From: Ooceraea biroi
Lineage: Eukaryota > Arthropoda > Insecta > Hymenoptera > Formicidae
DNA length: 64,000 bases
Direction of reading: 5' to 3'
Assembly: GCF_003672135.1 (NCBI RefSeq)
Contig: NC_039510.1
Coordinates: 1,054,001-1,118,000, forward strand
Positions 13,201-24,491 of this stretch are shown piece after piece. The translations under genes were made by a program, and so were the position numbers. The stretch's first letter is position 1. Each line of letters begins with the position of its first letter. The notes under the pieces were generated by a model. The model was not told the DNA's origin and did not search any database. It was given only the letters and a program-made list of their open reading frames with translations.

Positions 13201-16200
13201 GGATCCGCTTATAAATGAATTAAACGTCGGTAATCCGTGAAATTCGTGTCCGGAGAGCGCTGCTCCCAAGTACGAGAATTGCACCGTGATTCCGCAGCTG
13301 ACACTGTGGCCTTATTTGTCATACTGTTGTTGACCCGAATTGATCGGACAACGTAAACAGAAACGCATGCACTGTCAATATCACGCTGGCATATTGATTT
13401 TGGCAACGCCTTAGGAAAACATTCATTTCGTAAGTACCATTGAAAATTCTGGCTTCGCGCACCTCTTCGGTAATGCATACGCGCTGCTCGTTTCTTGATT
13501 GCCTCTTGCTTTTTTCAGATATATTTTATGTATTTTTACATATTATTTTAAATATTTTCTTTTTCTCTCTTTTTTTTGTTTCATATACGCGATGAAGATC
13601 TTTTCCCATGCGTCACATTCAATGAATCGAGGAGTATTTATATTTCTCTACGAACGCGTGCACGCTCGGATTTCCTTTTTGAAAAGTATTGACAAATGGT
13701 TGCTCGTTGGACAATCGAACGTTAGTTTGTTTTTTCTCACAAATGGGAAAGTACTGACATATTCGTAGGAATTACAACGTATATGCATTTCCTACAATAT
13801 CTGGTACAGTAGCAGCATCCATAAACTCTTCTCGCAATTTATGAAGGCTGTGAACGGGGTAGCAATATCCAAGTTATTATGTTTAAACACTGTTAATAGT
13901 CCGTAAACTGAATAGAACGCGATATATAGGGATGTAATGAAATCTAATGAAAGTTCGGAGTCTGTCAATTGGAAGTAATAGGGTCCAAAATTCTAAAGGC
14001 TACGGGCACTCGCTTTAATAATCCTCCGTAATATTTAGTAGGCAATTAAGCGTAGTATGAGTAATGTTAATATTTCTCGCTAGATTTCATTTAGTTATGA
14101 ATACGTTACGAAATAGATAATTGTTACGTATGTAGATACATAAATCTAAGTTTTAAATACTGCACGCACGTTTTCTCCTTTTCTCCACTTTTCTCTAAAT
14201 TTCTACCCAATTTAATTTTTAAATGATCGATAAGATCATACTTGTAAAATTGCGAAAATGCGCTTACGAAAGCAATATTTTAGCTTATTTTCTCATTGCA
14301 TTAATGTCCATTATTATTATTTCTTGATTGAATTGCGGATTAATAATTCATATAATTCTCCAAAAATATAAAATAGATTTTTGCGATGCGCGCGTAAAAT
14401 ATTTTATGTGAAGTGCAATGTTCGCCAACAGTTAATCCGACTCTGCATCTCATCAAAATAACAATGCGACATAATACCCGAATGAAATCGTGTTCGCGAA
14501 CGCTTGTGATTCTCGTTGCAAATCGCTGTTGCATTCTGCGCAGTGAAAAACGGATATTCTTGTTTACGCCTACTATGCATTTATAACATGAAATGGCTAT
14601 TCATTGTATTATTCTGCAAAACTAAAGGCGCCGTTTTTCCAATGTTTGCTTATATTTTTCAAAAACATTACAAATTGATGACATCAATGCAAAAGTTTTT
14701 TCTCGATTGCCGTCAAACAACGAAACTATTGACATGCCCAATCACATTGATTTTATTCTATATCGTTTTATTATTTATCATATATGATTTTCCAAGTTCC
14801 AAGAAATGGATTGATAGAAATTCTTCGAGACGTTTACGTGTTCATCCTACGTGCTGAAATATATGGTATAAAGAGAGGAGAAAAACTGTTATAATGAGTT
14901 TTATACTGCAACCGGTGAGACGTCGCGTTCTTTTGAACGAGTCGGTGATAACAGAGTAATTCGATTTGACGTGTATCCGATCAACCGTAAATAACAGTAT
15001 GTCAAAAAGAATGTCTCAACCTCTATATTCCTGCCATTTCTTGAAATAACACTCGATTGAAGACGCCCACATTATCCGATCTTTTCCCTTCGAGACGGTG
15101 TCTCATCCATTTTAATCTCCCTCTTCGGAAGCGTACCACGTGTCCGTATCTTCATCCGCGAATAGCGAAATTGCTTTACGCCGCTGAAAATTTAATTTGA
15201 TCCTCTATTCTTTATTATCGAACGCCGGACGCATGCATCCTTTCTCACCCCATCTTTCTCGAAAGAAATTAATCGAGTCAGAGCAATTTTCTGAATATTA
15301 ATCAAATCGCGAGATCAGAAATCGTATTTATGTAATCTTGCCGCATTTATTCTCATTCGCGGAAAATATTTGAGTCATGCTATTGTTCTTGGAGGTCCAC
15401 GGATCTCCATAAGACGAAGATTTGCGAAATGTTCCATGAAAGTATAAAAGCAAAGTATGTAAAGAGAAAGAGAGAGAGGACTGTAGGGAGCTCTTCATTT
15501 AAAAAGCTTTCGGTCGATTTCTCAAAGTGACGTAAATACGAGTGCGTCGCAAATGGCACTTTCAAACTGCATTGTGTCTCTTTAACGCGGTCGTCGCTTC
15601 GTTTGCGGATCCCGCAGGATATTCGTCTACTAAAAGATCTCCTAACGGAGAAAAGTGCTAGAGATTTAGATAGAATACGCTTCTCCGAGCATTACGTCGG
15701 TCCATTATGCTTGGCTTAGATCTCGGAAAGATAGATGGATCTATTGAACGTACCGCGAAATACGTACAGCACGTTTCAAATTCAGCGACACGTGTCTTAA
15801 TGGCGGGCATTAAAGCTAAAGCGAGAGAAAAGGCACGGGAAGATATTTCATCGACGTCATCGACGACGTTGAAGTTCGTAAGCGATTGGGAGGTAAAGGA
15901 TTTCTGTGAAATTTGCGACTGCAGATATGTAATATTCATATTTCACATCTAACTTGGAGCAAACTTTGCTTGAGCGGAATTTTAACTTGTAATCCAAAGA
16001 AGCTTTCCTGAAATTATGGACCGCTACTTTTGGGACATTCGGTATATATATGTATGCGCTCATATGTACTTTGTTAGTTATTTACCGCGAAAGAGGGAAG
16101 CTAGACACGGTGGAGGATACGATCGAATATAGCAACGCGGAAACTCTCTTAATAGCATTAACATTTCAGATTGCTGCTCGAGCTGGAGGCCATGGGGACA

Positions 16201-18609
16201 TCAGAAATCGATCAGTAACTGATATCAGCCGTTATTAAAGCGAGCGTTATCATTATGCATGCGCACAGGATTATATTATATATAGAAAGTACCGTCACTT
16301 TTGTTTTACGTCAATTACTTTCAATCTGTTAACCTAACTTCCGAATTAAAATTTCGCAGAAATATTTAATATCAGAACTGAAAATATTTGGCACGATTAC
16401 ATCCGACAGATTTATATTAAAGATTTATGTATATTATATTTTTATATTTCAAATATATTTATATTAAATTTATATTATATTAAAAACGAGCACATGACAG
16501 AGAAACGACATAAATGGCACAGCTCTCTGCATATAACAGGCGGAACTCGCGTTCTTGCGTTCATGCCATCAAGTGCATCTTAACGTTTGCAATGCGGCGA
16601 TCCCGGCGCACCGAAACGGGCGTTTCCAGCCTGTGCACGGTACAGATTAATTCTCATCTGAGCAACAGCTGCCAGATACGGCGTCTCGCCAGCTCGCGCG
16701 TAAATCGCAACACACAGCACGGAGAACTCTTCTGGCCGGGCGGGCCTGGCCGCAATTTCTTTCCTTCGCTTTCCTTCTCTCGTCGGAGACACGATGAGTT
16801 CACGTAAATCTGATTTGGATTTGAAACACCACGTCCGGCACACGGTGATCCGTTATTTTGACTACGCGGAGACGCGGAGCGGGCGACCGCGAAAGATCAG
16901 CGCGAGGGAGCAGAATGTTCATAACTTCGTCGGTTCCATCCATCTAGTTTAAATTTCTATTTACTTTCACGCGCCGTGAAAGTTCGCCACGACGACGGCT
17001 CAAGTGTCGTGTATGAGTTCGCGAACAGCGACGAAAGCGTAAACGGATTTTCTCTCCGGCCGACACGGCGGCTAAGGACCTGCTATTATTTACAAAAGTT
17101 CGCCGTCCTTAGTTTCCTGGCCCGTCGAGTCACCCGGCGCTTTTAACGAAGCCGGGCACTGCACGAACTTCGAAGATACACAGTAGATGGTGCTTTTTTG
17201 CGGAAGCCCTTTCCGCCCTAATCTTTGCACCTAGGAGAACACGTCCTTTGCCCGCTCGGTATCTGATAGAAGATACTAGCGCGCAAACGCGACGATCCGA
17301 GTTGTAAAACTCGTAAAACGTGCGTAAAACAGGCTAAAAAATCATCAATTCAAATATTCTCTCCGCGGACTGTATGATTGTGCATATTTGTTTTTAATCC
17401 ACTTTTTTCCATGCGCGATATTTGTTGTTTACAGATCACGTGAAATGGAAGTTGGGGATCAAATCATTAATAAACATAAAGCAACTGGAACATTTGCTTG
17501 TCTATCTATCTGTCTGCTATCAATTAATGCGACATCGAATGGGGGAAATTAATCATTTCGTGATCAGAATTCGCGCGCAATTTGTCGAAATGTACTAGGC
17601 AATTTATGCCTTCAATTTATCTCAATAATATCTTGACAAATTACCATTCGGCCGGCAAGTTATTAAATGTCAACACTCGATGTGCATTCAAATCGATCAG
17701 CATTGATCGGATTACAACGGACGATCTTTTTATTGACGAGCGCAGCACGACACGACACCGCGTGAGATCGTATTTTTTCGTCAGCGAATCGATTCGCGTT
17801 CGGATGCTTCGCGAGACACGCGAAGCGGAGGACGTGAAGGACGCTTCAAAGCAATGATAAATCTCGTGCTTTTCGTGATCGAGGGAAAAAGAAAATACCA
17901 TGACAACGTCATACGCGCGCACTCGTCCCTGGAAAAAATCTGCCGCGTAATGGATTCCGGATCTTTTTGTGTGCCGAGATTGTGCGTGTTCCACGTCGTG
18001 CGCTCTTTTTCCACGTGAGGGTGGCGAGGGAGTGGCAAACGCGAGGAGAGAAAACCACGAACTCAAACGCGCACCTCGTTACTTGACGGTTTTCCTTCCT
18101 ATCGTCTTTATGCCGGGGGATTGCAAAATTCTGCGTAAAAAGAAGAGAAAGAGAGAGAAAGAAAATATGAATTATTCGCATAACTTTAATTACCGTGTGT
18201 GTGTGCTACGCATATTATCGATCGCTTCTATTCAACGCCGACGATAATTCACTCAGCAGAAGTGAAGTAGAATTACCCCATTGCGACACGGAGCAACGGG
18301 CGAAGTAGTAAGTCTCTCCGTAGAGTCAGCCGCGGAGTTGAGACTGCAGTGAATATAATATTATTTAGATACGCGAGCGCGTTTGCGTATGTGTGAACTA
18401 AATAGTCTCGCCAGAATCACTGTTATTTATTTAAAGTCGTAAAATATTGTGATATAGAATTCAGAAACTTTATGTTGTGTGACTATATATTATGAATTTA
18501 TACATCTTGAATTTTGACTATTTGAAAATTTGACTGCCGATCTTTGATGGATCTTATTATTTTTGCTTCAGATCAACAATCGCATGAAACTGAATGAGCC
18601 AATTAAAGC

Positions 18610-18642
18610 AATATATATATTCTCTCTCTCTCTCTCTCTCTC
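18610..18642. repeat. (AT)n then (TC)n compound microsatellite
   Basis: About five AT units are followed directly by eleven TC units. It lies 450 bp downstream of the neurobeachin exon donor. Confidence 0.9.
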
Positions 18643-18984
18643 GCTATGTGTAGAATATCGAAAGCATTGATGGAGATGATGAAATGAAATGAAATAAAAG
18701 GAAACGAGTGCCGGGAAACGAGAAATCTTATAAATCGATATAAACGGCAATCCATCGGCAAGAACCGCCGGAACAAGGGGAAGATTGAGTAGTTTGAGAC
18801 TTCGATCAACTTAGACGCAATAGCGTAACTCGAGTCTGCTTCGATGATACCCGAGGATCGTAGAAATCACTTTTCTATCTCAACGTGCTTCTCTCGCGAA
18901 TCTGTAAAAATGCGCGCCGCACACACGTATAGATGGTGGATTCTCAATTTCAATTACCCGATATCGTGGGGTATCGCATCCGCT

Positions 18985-19013
18985 CATGTGTGTGTGTGCG
19001 CGCGCGCGTGTAC
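18985..19013. repeat. (TG)n(CG)n alternating purine-pyrimidine tract
   Basis: An unbroken alternating tract of TG then CG steps, able in principle to form Z-DNA. Read in the direction of the neurobeachin transcript it is a CG run followed by a CA repeat, beginning about 84 nt beyond the donor of the 19097-19201 exon. Confidence 0.9.
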
Positions 19014-19090
19014 CTTTCATCCCTCTCGGATTGCGCCGGATATTTTCCGCGAGTAATTAATTCGACCTAGTTTTGGACGTCATGTCGCTC

Positions 19091-19096
19091 GCTTAC
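19091..19096 (-). promoter_or_regulatory. 5' splice site of the neurobeachin exon
   Basis: The exon ends CAG and the intron starts GTAAGC, a near-consensus donor. The codon frame is intact up to the junction. Confidence 0.9.
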
Positions 19097-19201
19097 CTGG
19101 AGATTGGGCGGGCAATGATCGAGGAGCTCCAGCATGTGCCTGATGTTCTGCGCGTCCTGTATCACGAAGTTCAGCTCCATGTCGAATTCGCCGCCCACGA
19201 G
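19097..19201 (-). CDS. rg: Neurobeachin (rugose/NBEA family) internal exon
   Basis: A 105-bp phase 0-0 exon of 35 codons. It begins after an acceptor ending TTTATGTGCAG and stops at CAG followed by the donor GTAAGC. The translation starts LVGGEFDMELNFVIQDAQNI and ends with a segment containing HMLELLDHCPPNLQ. Vertebrate NBEA has VGGEFDMELNFIIQDAESI followed by MTELLEHC at the same place, and I recall fly rugose as closer still; this is from memory, not an alignment. Neurobeachins are very large BEACH-domain scaffold proteins of the Golgi/endosomal and synaptic membrane system that bind protein kinase A. This exon lies in the N-terminal armadillo-like region, far before the PH-BEACH-WD40 module. 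The expected preceding exon (motif MKFAVLIGLI) and following exon (motif AEIWS) are not found in the window. No frameshift or stop is present, so the gene looks intact here. Confidence 0.93.
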
Positions 19202-19242
19202 CTGCACATAAAAATGGAAGTGTGTTAAAATAAAAATGGAAG
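19202..19242 (-). promoter_or_regulatory. 3' splice site with duplicated pyrimidine tract
   Basis: In transcript direction the acceptor region holds CTTCCATTTTTAT twice (19242-19230 and 19220-19208), then GTGCAG. The exact 13-bp direct repeat provides two equivalent pyrimidine tracts in front of one AG. Confidence 0.85.
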
Positions 19243-19264
19243 ATGGACAAATATACGATCGCTC

Positions 19265-19310
19265 TATATGTGTATGTATGTATGTGTGAATGTATATGTA
19301 TACATATCAT
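19265..19310. repeat. TATG/TGTA-rich imperfect repeat
   Basis: A degenerate run of TGTA and TATG steps just upstream (in transcript sense) of the exon acceptor. Confidence 0.75.
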
Positions 19311-22300
19311 GCATCTCGTGACAATGGCGACAGCGAAGTTGTTCATTTTGTGCTGGATTATTGGTCTTCTTTTATACGGCTGAATATATGTACGGGATAG
19401 TATAATAATTATTATAGCGGTAATTCTGGATACAAGCGGATCGGAAATTCGCTAGAGGAAGTGCATGTATCGTCAGCATTTAATCACGGAAACGCTGTTA
19501 ACTGAAAGCCTCGCTGTTCGATAGCCGGATCTATACCAAGCGAATGCTCACGTAACGCTGTTCCGTTTATATAACTATAATTTACTATAACAAAATCCGA
19601 CCTAGGCAATGCAACGGGTGGTATAAACAAATAAAATTGTTCTGGCAAACAGCCACCGATCATCTCGTGGCAGCGTTATTAATATTAATAATCGCAGTTT
19701 TCCATGTTCATTTTGTCTTCCCTCCCTTTCCCTCTCCCGCCAGTCGAGCGCTACATCGATTTCGTATGAAATTTCTCGGTTCATTAAATATGTCCGTAAC
19801 TGAAAAACAATATCCGATTTGAACGATATGCATAAAATGAATAAATATCGACGTTTTGTATTATGCGTGCATGCGGAAGCGAGCGGAGATTTGCATCGGA
19901 TTATAATGACATATGTGTCGCATCTTTCTAACGGCATTACGATATTCTGTTTGTGTATCACGCGTAAAAGAGCAATAAAAATGACATGACATACATATTT
20001 TCTTTTTACGTTTGCAGTTATTGAAAAATCTTTCGCTGAATGTTTACGCGACCTACGTTTGAGCGACTCAGTGTCCCACCTATATTCCTCGATATTCTAC
20101 TCCGACTCGTACAGTCGTCATTTAACGGCGCTTTACGCGCGTATTGGATTGCGATTGGTCGCGTAGTAACGACATGTTTCTGTGAGCAAAATCGGCAGAC
20201 AAAACATTTCGGACACGAGAAGAGTTTACGGTCCACGTCCGCTTGCGGTTCTTTCTCCTGCCGGAGAGCGACTCTTACGTATATATCTGGTTGAACCGGA
20301 AACGCCGCCTCCGCGGAGAGAGCGTAATTTCCGGCGAAGTATCTCACTCGCTCGCCCCCCTGGTCTCTCCTCGTCCGACCTTTACTTTCCCTCCCGCTGT
20401 GCGTTTTCTTTCAAACGTTCGTACCGGTATCGATCATGAATTCCTCCGGTCGTGTCTACGGCTCTCCCGGTCATGGCCAATCTTTACGAGCGCGCGTTCA
20501 TTGCTCGTAAAAATTCACGACTTACGCAGGATACATTTATAAAATCGATTGTTCCGGCAATTGAAAAACGGCGCTTATCTCGCCTCCCCTGCCCCCTATT
20601 CTCGATCGAACAGCGCGTTTCGGATCTCGCAGCTTTCCTTTAGGAACCACTTTCCGCTAGGAGTTGTATTATAAGTTGGAGATTGGTTAGCACCACGAGG
20701 AAAAAAGAAGCGTCCGGTTCTGCACTCCGAAAGAACACTCCGAAAACTATTCTTCTGTGAGGCCGCGCGAGGAAGCGGACGTTTCTCCGTTCGCTTTTTC
20801 GCTCGTTTTTCCGCGAGAACCGATGTTTCGTCCTTTGTCGGACTCGTAACTAATACTCACTGTTGGCGCCGGTGAAGTTGGCACGTAAAACTGAATATCG
20901 GTGCAGTGGAATCGTTACGACACGGTTTTATGTTCGGCAGACTCGAGTACACGCATCTCCTTGCTTTTATCCCGGGTTTTTTTCATGACTCGTTGTAAGC
21001 ATGCGGAGTGCCCGTGCGTAACGAGATGATGAAGTTCGCCGACTCAATCCGGTAACTTTGGTGGCTAAACGCAACGACGATTTTAGCGAAAGTTTCATTG
21101 CGTTTAGCACGACGCGGAAAGTCTCGCGGAAGCGTAACTCGACGATGATCGTCACGATGCGTCACGCGATCGTATCGACGAACAAGAAAATTTGCAAACA
21201 ATCAATGGAACGAGTGATCTGGTTGCGAAAAAATTCGTTCCTCTGTAAAAACTACACTGTGTAATCCCGTTGTGATAAATTTCATTCGGCTTTCAGGTCG
21301 AGTTTGCCGTATTGAAATATTTTTTTTATATCGAATTATCCGCGGCACATTTATTGGCGAGAGGATCAATTGCTTTTCGACGAATATTTCGTTCTATCGA
21401 TATTTGGATAATAGAATTTTACCGTGGCTCTCTTTCTCTCCTTCCCTCTTACTTCCCTTTCAATGTCTCTCTTTCTCCTCTCTGTTCCTCTGCTTGCCAT
21501 GTGCATGTACACATATATGGACAGTTATATTAGATTGGAACGGTATAAAGCGAGAAAACAAAATTTTCAAGGCACAGCCGCTTGGCGCGCTTTCAACTAT
21601 TTACAACGCAATTACATTCTCGCGTAAGCGATGCACCAAGAACATGAATGCCACTTCCGTCTGGAATTTAATTTAATTCTTTTGCATTTCACGTGCGCAG
21701 CACCTCCTCCGACTGTCCTATCACCGAAAATTAAAATCGTTTCGGCCGAAGTACTGCTTAATCATGCGCGCTTCTAATAGCAGTGAAATTAATTTAAAAA
21801 ACGCGTGATTAAAAATATCGTTTTCTTTTTTGTCTTCTGTTGAAAAATGACACCGACCAAAGTACGTTGCATGATCGGAATAACGAAAGTGAGCAGACAT
21901 ATTTATATTATTGCAAATGTGCAGTGTAATGCTAGACGATCTGCATGCGTGCGTCGTGCAGAAAAACCGAAATAGAGAACGCGACGTAACGCGCAGTTCA
22001 ACGCTTGCACTCTCACGTGCCAGCCGTTTCCGGAAATCGTTCATCCCTCGAGGAAAATAAGTCTCCACGTAATGGAAAGCGGCGGAGGGGCAAAAGTGGA
22101 GCGCTATTACTGCCGATAGAAGGGCACGATGCCGCCAGAGCGATCTCTCGAATGACCCATATCACTCGCGCGAATCTTAACAGCCCATGCGCCGGGAATC
22201 GAGAGGATGGTCGTGCGATGTTTTAAAAAGAAACATCCTTCCCTACGCGGAGGAATCGATCCGCAGTTTTTCTATCATCAAACCGAATTGCTTTCTCAAA

Positions 22301-22685
22301 AGAAATGTGTGCCCGTATCCCCTTCCGAGTCTCAGCAAATTTCGTGATTAAACGATCCAATTTTTTTCCGTTAAACATACAAGCTATATTCCATTTTAAA
22401 TTGAATCCCAGAAATACCTTTTATATTTTCAATGTAAATTTATTCTGGTAAATATTAGATATATAAAATATTCCATAATACTAGTAGTTGTTTTTTAAAG
22501 ATACGTTTGCAAAATTTTATGTATGGATATCGCACATGTGTTAGGTATTCTTTTTCGAGTTTACATCGATTCCTTTTAGGCTCCGTCTCTTTTGCAATGC
22601 ACACACACGGCCACGCAAAACATGTAGAGCGTTCGTATGAAAACGATGCTACGAATTCTTGCAGTTGAACGACATTCTATAGATA
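19311..22685. other. Noncoding intronic sequence, no gene recognised
   Basis: A CpG-rich block lies at about 20040-20640, and a pyrimidine-rich run at 21425-21500. I see no supported gene or mobile element. Confidence 0.6.
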
Positions 22686-23544
22686 GGGGAGACCGGGGCT
22701 CGTTGGCACCATTTTTATAATTTCGTCATTCGACTCTTTAAACAACTAATTATAATAATGAAACTGTACTAATATGATAGAGCAAACCTTTCTCTACATT
22801 TTCATGCCAGAAACGATCCTGTATACTGCATAGTTTTTTTGTAATGAGTGAGATACGAACGTATTGCATTGTAGCCAGCTTGCCCCGATAGTGGGGTAAA
22901 TTGACATACATCACGGTATAAGTTGGCTATGCGTCGATAATTACAACAATTACAATTAGATTTGAGGTTACATTATTATATACACGCATAGAATTGTTCT
23001 AGCAGTCTCATATTATACACATATAAAGTTACTTACAATTAATCTTCTATGTATCACTTTTATGTATCACTTCTAAATACTATAGCAATCGTAGGATCGT
23101 AGGTATGTTCTCACTTCTCACACAGCAACAATACATAAACGTACCTAACCTAATGCTATGAGCCAACGTACCCCAGCTCTACATACATTTGATTTAAATC
23201 ATTTTATTATAAATAATTATTGTCATTATTCAAAATAACATGTGCTAACAGTAACAGAAACATTTCTTTTAACTAATAATGCGATACTTAGATTTATTCT
23301 CTCAAGCTAAAGAATATTAATACGAAAGTTTGAAATGCTCAAAAATTTACTTGGCTGCTCTTGAATCAGAATGTTCCTTGTTTTTATTATAATACTTTTT
23401 TTATTTAAATGAAATTTTGAGAAAAGTATCTACGTTATGAAAGAGTTATTTTGAAATAACTTTCTTATAGTTTTTTTTGCCACAAATACATTAATTGAAC
23501 GCAATGTCAACTTGCCTCTTGTGCCAACGAGCCCCGGTCTCCCC
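22686..23544. mobile_element. Nonautonomous TIR element with TA flanks
   Basis: An 859-bp element bounded by perfect 24-bp terminal inverted repeats starting GGGGAGACCGGGGCTCGTTG (22686-22709 and 23521-23544). The dinucleotide TA lies directly outside each end (22684-22685 and 23545-23546), as expected for a TA target-site duplication like that of the Tc1/mariner group; a 2-bp duplication is weak evidence. The interior is AT-rich, lacks a long open frame and carries TIR-like echoes: CCCC(N)nGGGGTAAATTGACA near 22884-22904, and GAGCCAACGTACCCC near 23160. It is a MITE-like element moved by a transposase encoded elsewhere. I cannot assign the family. Confidence 0.85.
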
Positions 23545-24470
23545 TACGTGTAGCCGAGAGAACAGACGAATAAGGCGAAAAGGCAGCCTCAACCGGTGAA
23601 TTAAGGTCGACTGGCAGACTTGACCGCTAATTAGATACCACTCGCCTTTGCAGCTACATATCTCTTTGCGAAAAACAGCTTTGCCGCGCAAAGCGAAGCG
23701 TATACCTAATTTGCACATTTTCGATTCCACGATTTCTTCGAAACCGAGAGATTTAAAATTTTATAGTAGAAGCTTCCTGGATTTTGATTTTTAATTTCGG
23801 ATGCCGAGGGATTTGCGTTATCGGCTTCGAAATCATTCAGCAGAATTATATATGTAATCGCAAAGTTGGAGAGTACGATATTTTTTATATCGACCACGTC
23901 ATATTTGAAAAGCTTTCCTTCTTTAGCATCGACGAAATGTTTCATCGCAATGTTAGCCAAATAACTGTAGCTTTATGTCACCGTGAAAGCTGTTGTGCAA
24001 ATAGAATTGCAATTATGTATTTCCCATGTGTTGCGACACGGTGATTCAACGGTATACTCGATGACAATTGCCACGCGTAGTTATTTCCACTCAATTTAGT
24101 TGTTCCGCAGCTGAAACTTGATAACTCAGCTCGCAGCTTTCCTTAGATCGTTAAAGCGAAATTTATTACGGCACACCCTGCTACACGGTGTAACAACCTT
24201 CGATGCAAAGTGTGGGCGTAAATAAATTTTACTGGAATATCGATTCGCGAGTTGTAACAGAAGTCCGTCTCGTTATTCGCAACGCACGATGGGAAACAGC
24301 ACTCGTACTGTTTACGCAGAAAGTCTTTATCGAGTTACTTGAGAAACGTGACAATCCTGTTTGTGAAATTTAAGATTCCCTCCATTTCCTCCGGAGATGT
24401 CACTGTTCCTTGCGTTTCTACATTCACAGAGGATAACAGAGCTTTTAATTTTTTATGAAAAAATTAATCC

Positions 24471-24491
24471 AGAGAGAGAGAGAGAGAGAGA
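24471..24491. repeat. (AG)n microsatellite
   Basis: Ten uninterrupted AG units. Confidence 0.9.

Larger units (their letters stand above)
2573..18600. other. Noncoding intronic sequence, no gene recognised
   Basis: Apart from the hairpin at 4111 and simple repeats, I see no supported gene, RNA or complete mobile element here. Open frames such as 7622-7996 (+) and 9865-10284 (-) lie in CpG-rich DNA, overlap open frames on other strands and resemble no family I know. Confidence 0.6.
1..19096 (-). other. Partial intron downstream of the neurobeachin exon
   Basis: This stretch follows the donor GTAAGC at 19096-19091 in the sense of transcription and runs off the window without a recognisable next exon. 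I looked for reverse-complement codons of the expected continuation (AEIWS) and found none, so the intron is at least 19.1 kb. It holds unique noncoding sequence, a mariner remnant, two short perfect hairpins and microsatellites. CpG-rich blocks near 3150-3800, 7400-8000, 9980-10400 and 16500-17250 alternate with AT-rich blocks near 6520-6800, 12380-12660 and 16370-16490. Confidence 0.75.

Noticed and set aside
16171..16215. 45-nt plus-strand microexon-like stretch with LLLELEAMGTSEIDQ in one frame
   Set aside because: The acceptor ends TTTCAG but lacks a pyrimidine tract, the donor GTAACT is weak, and no plus-strand gene is known here.
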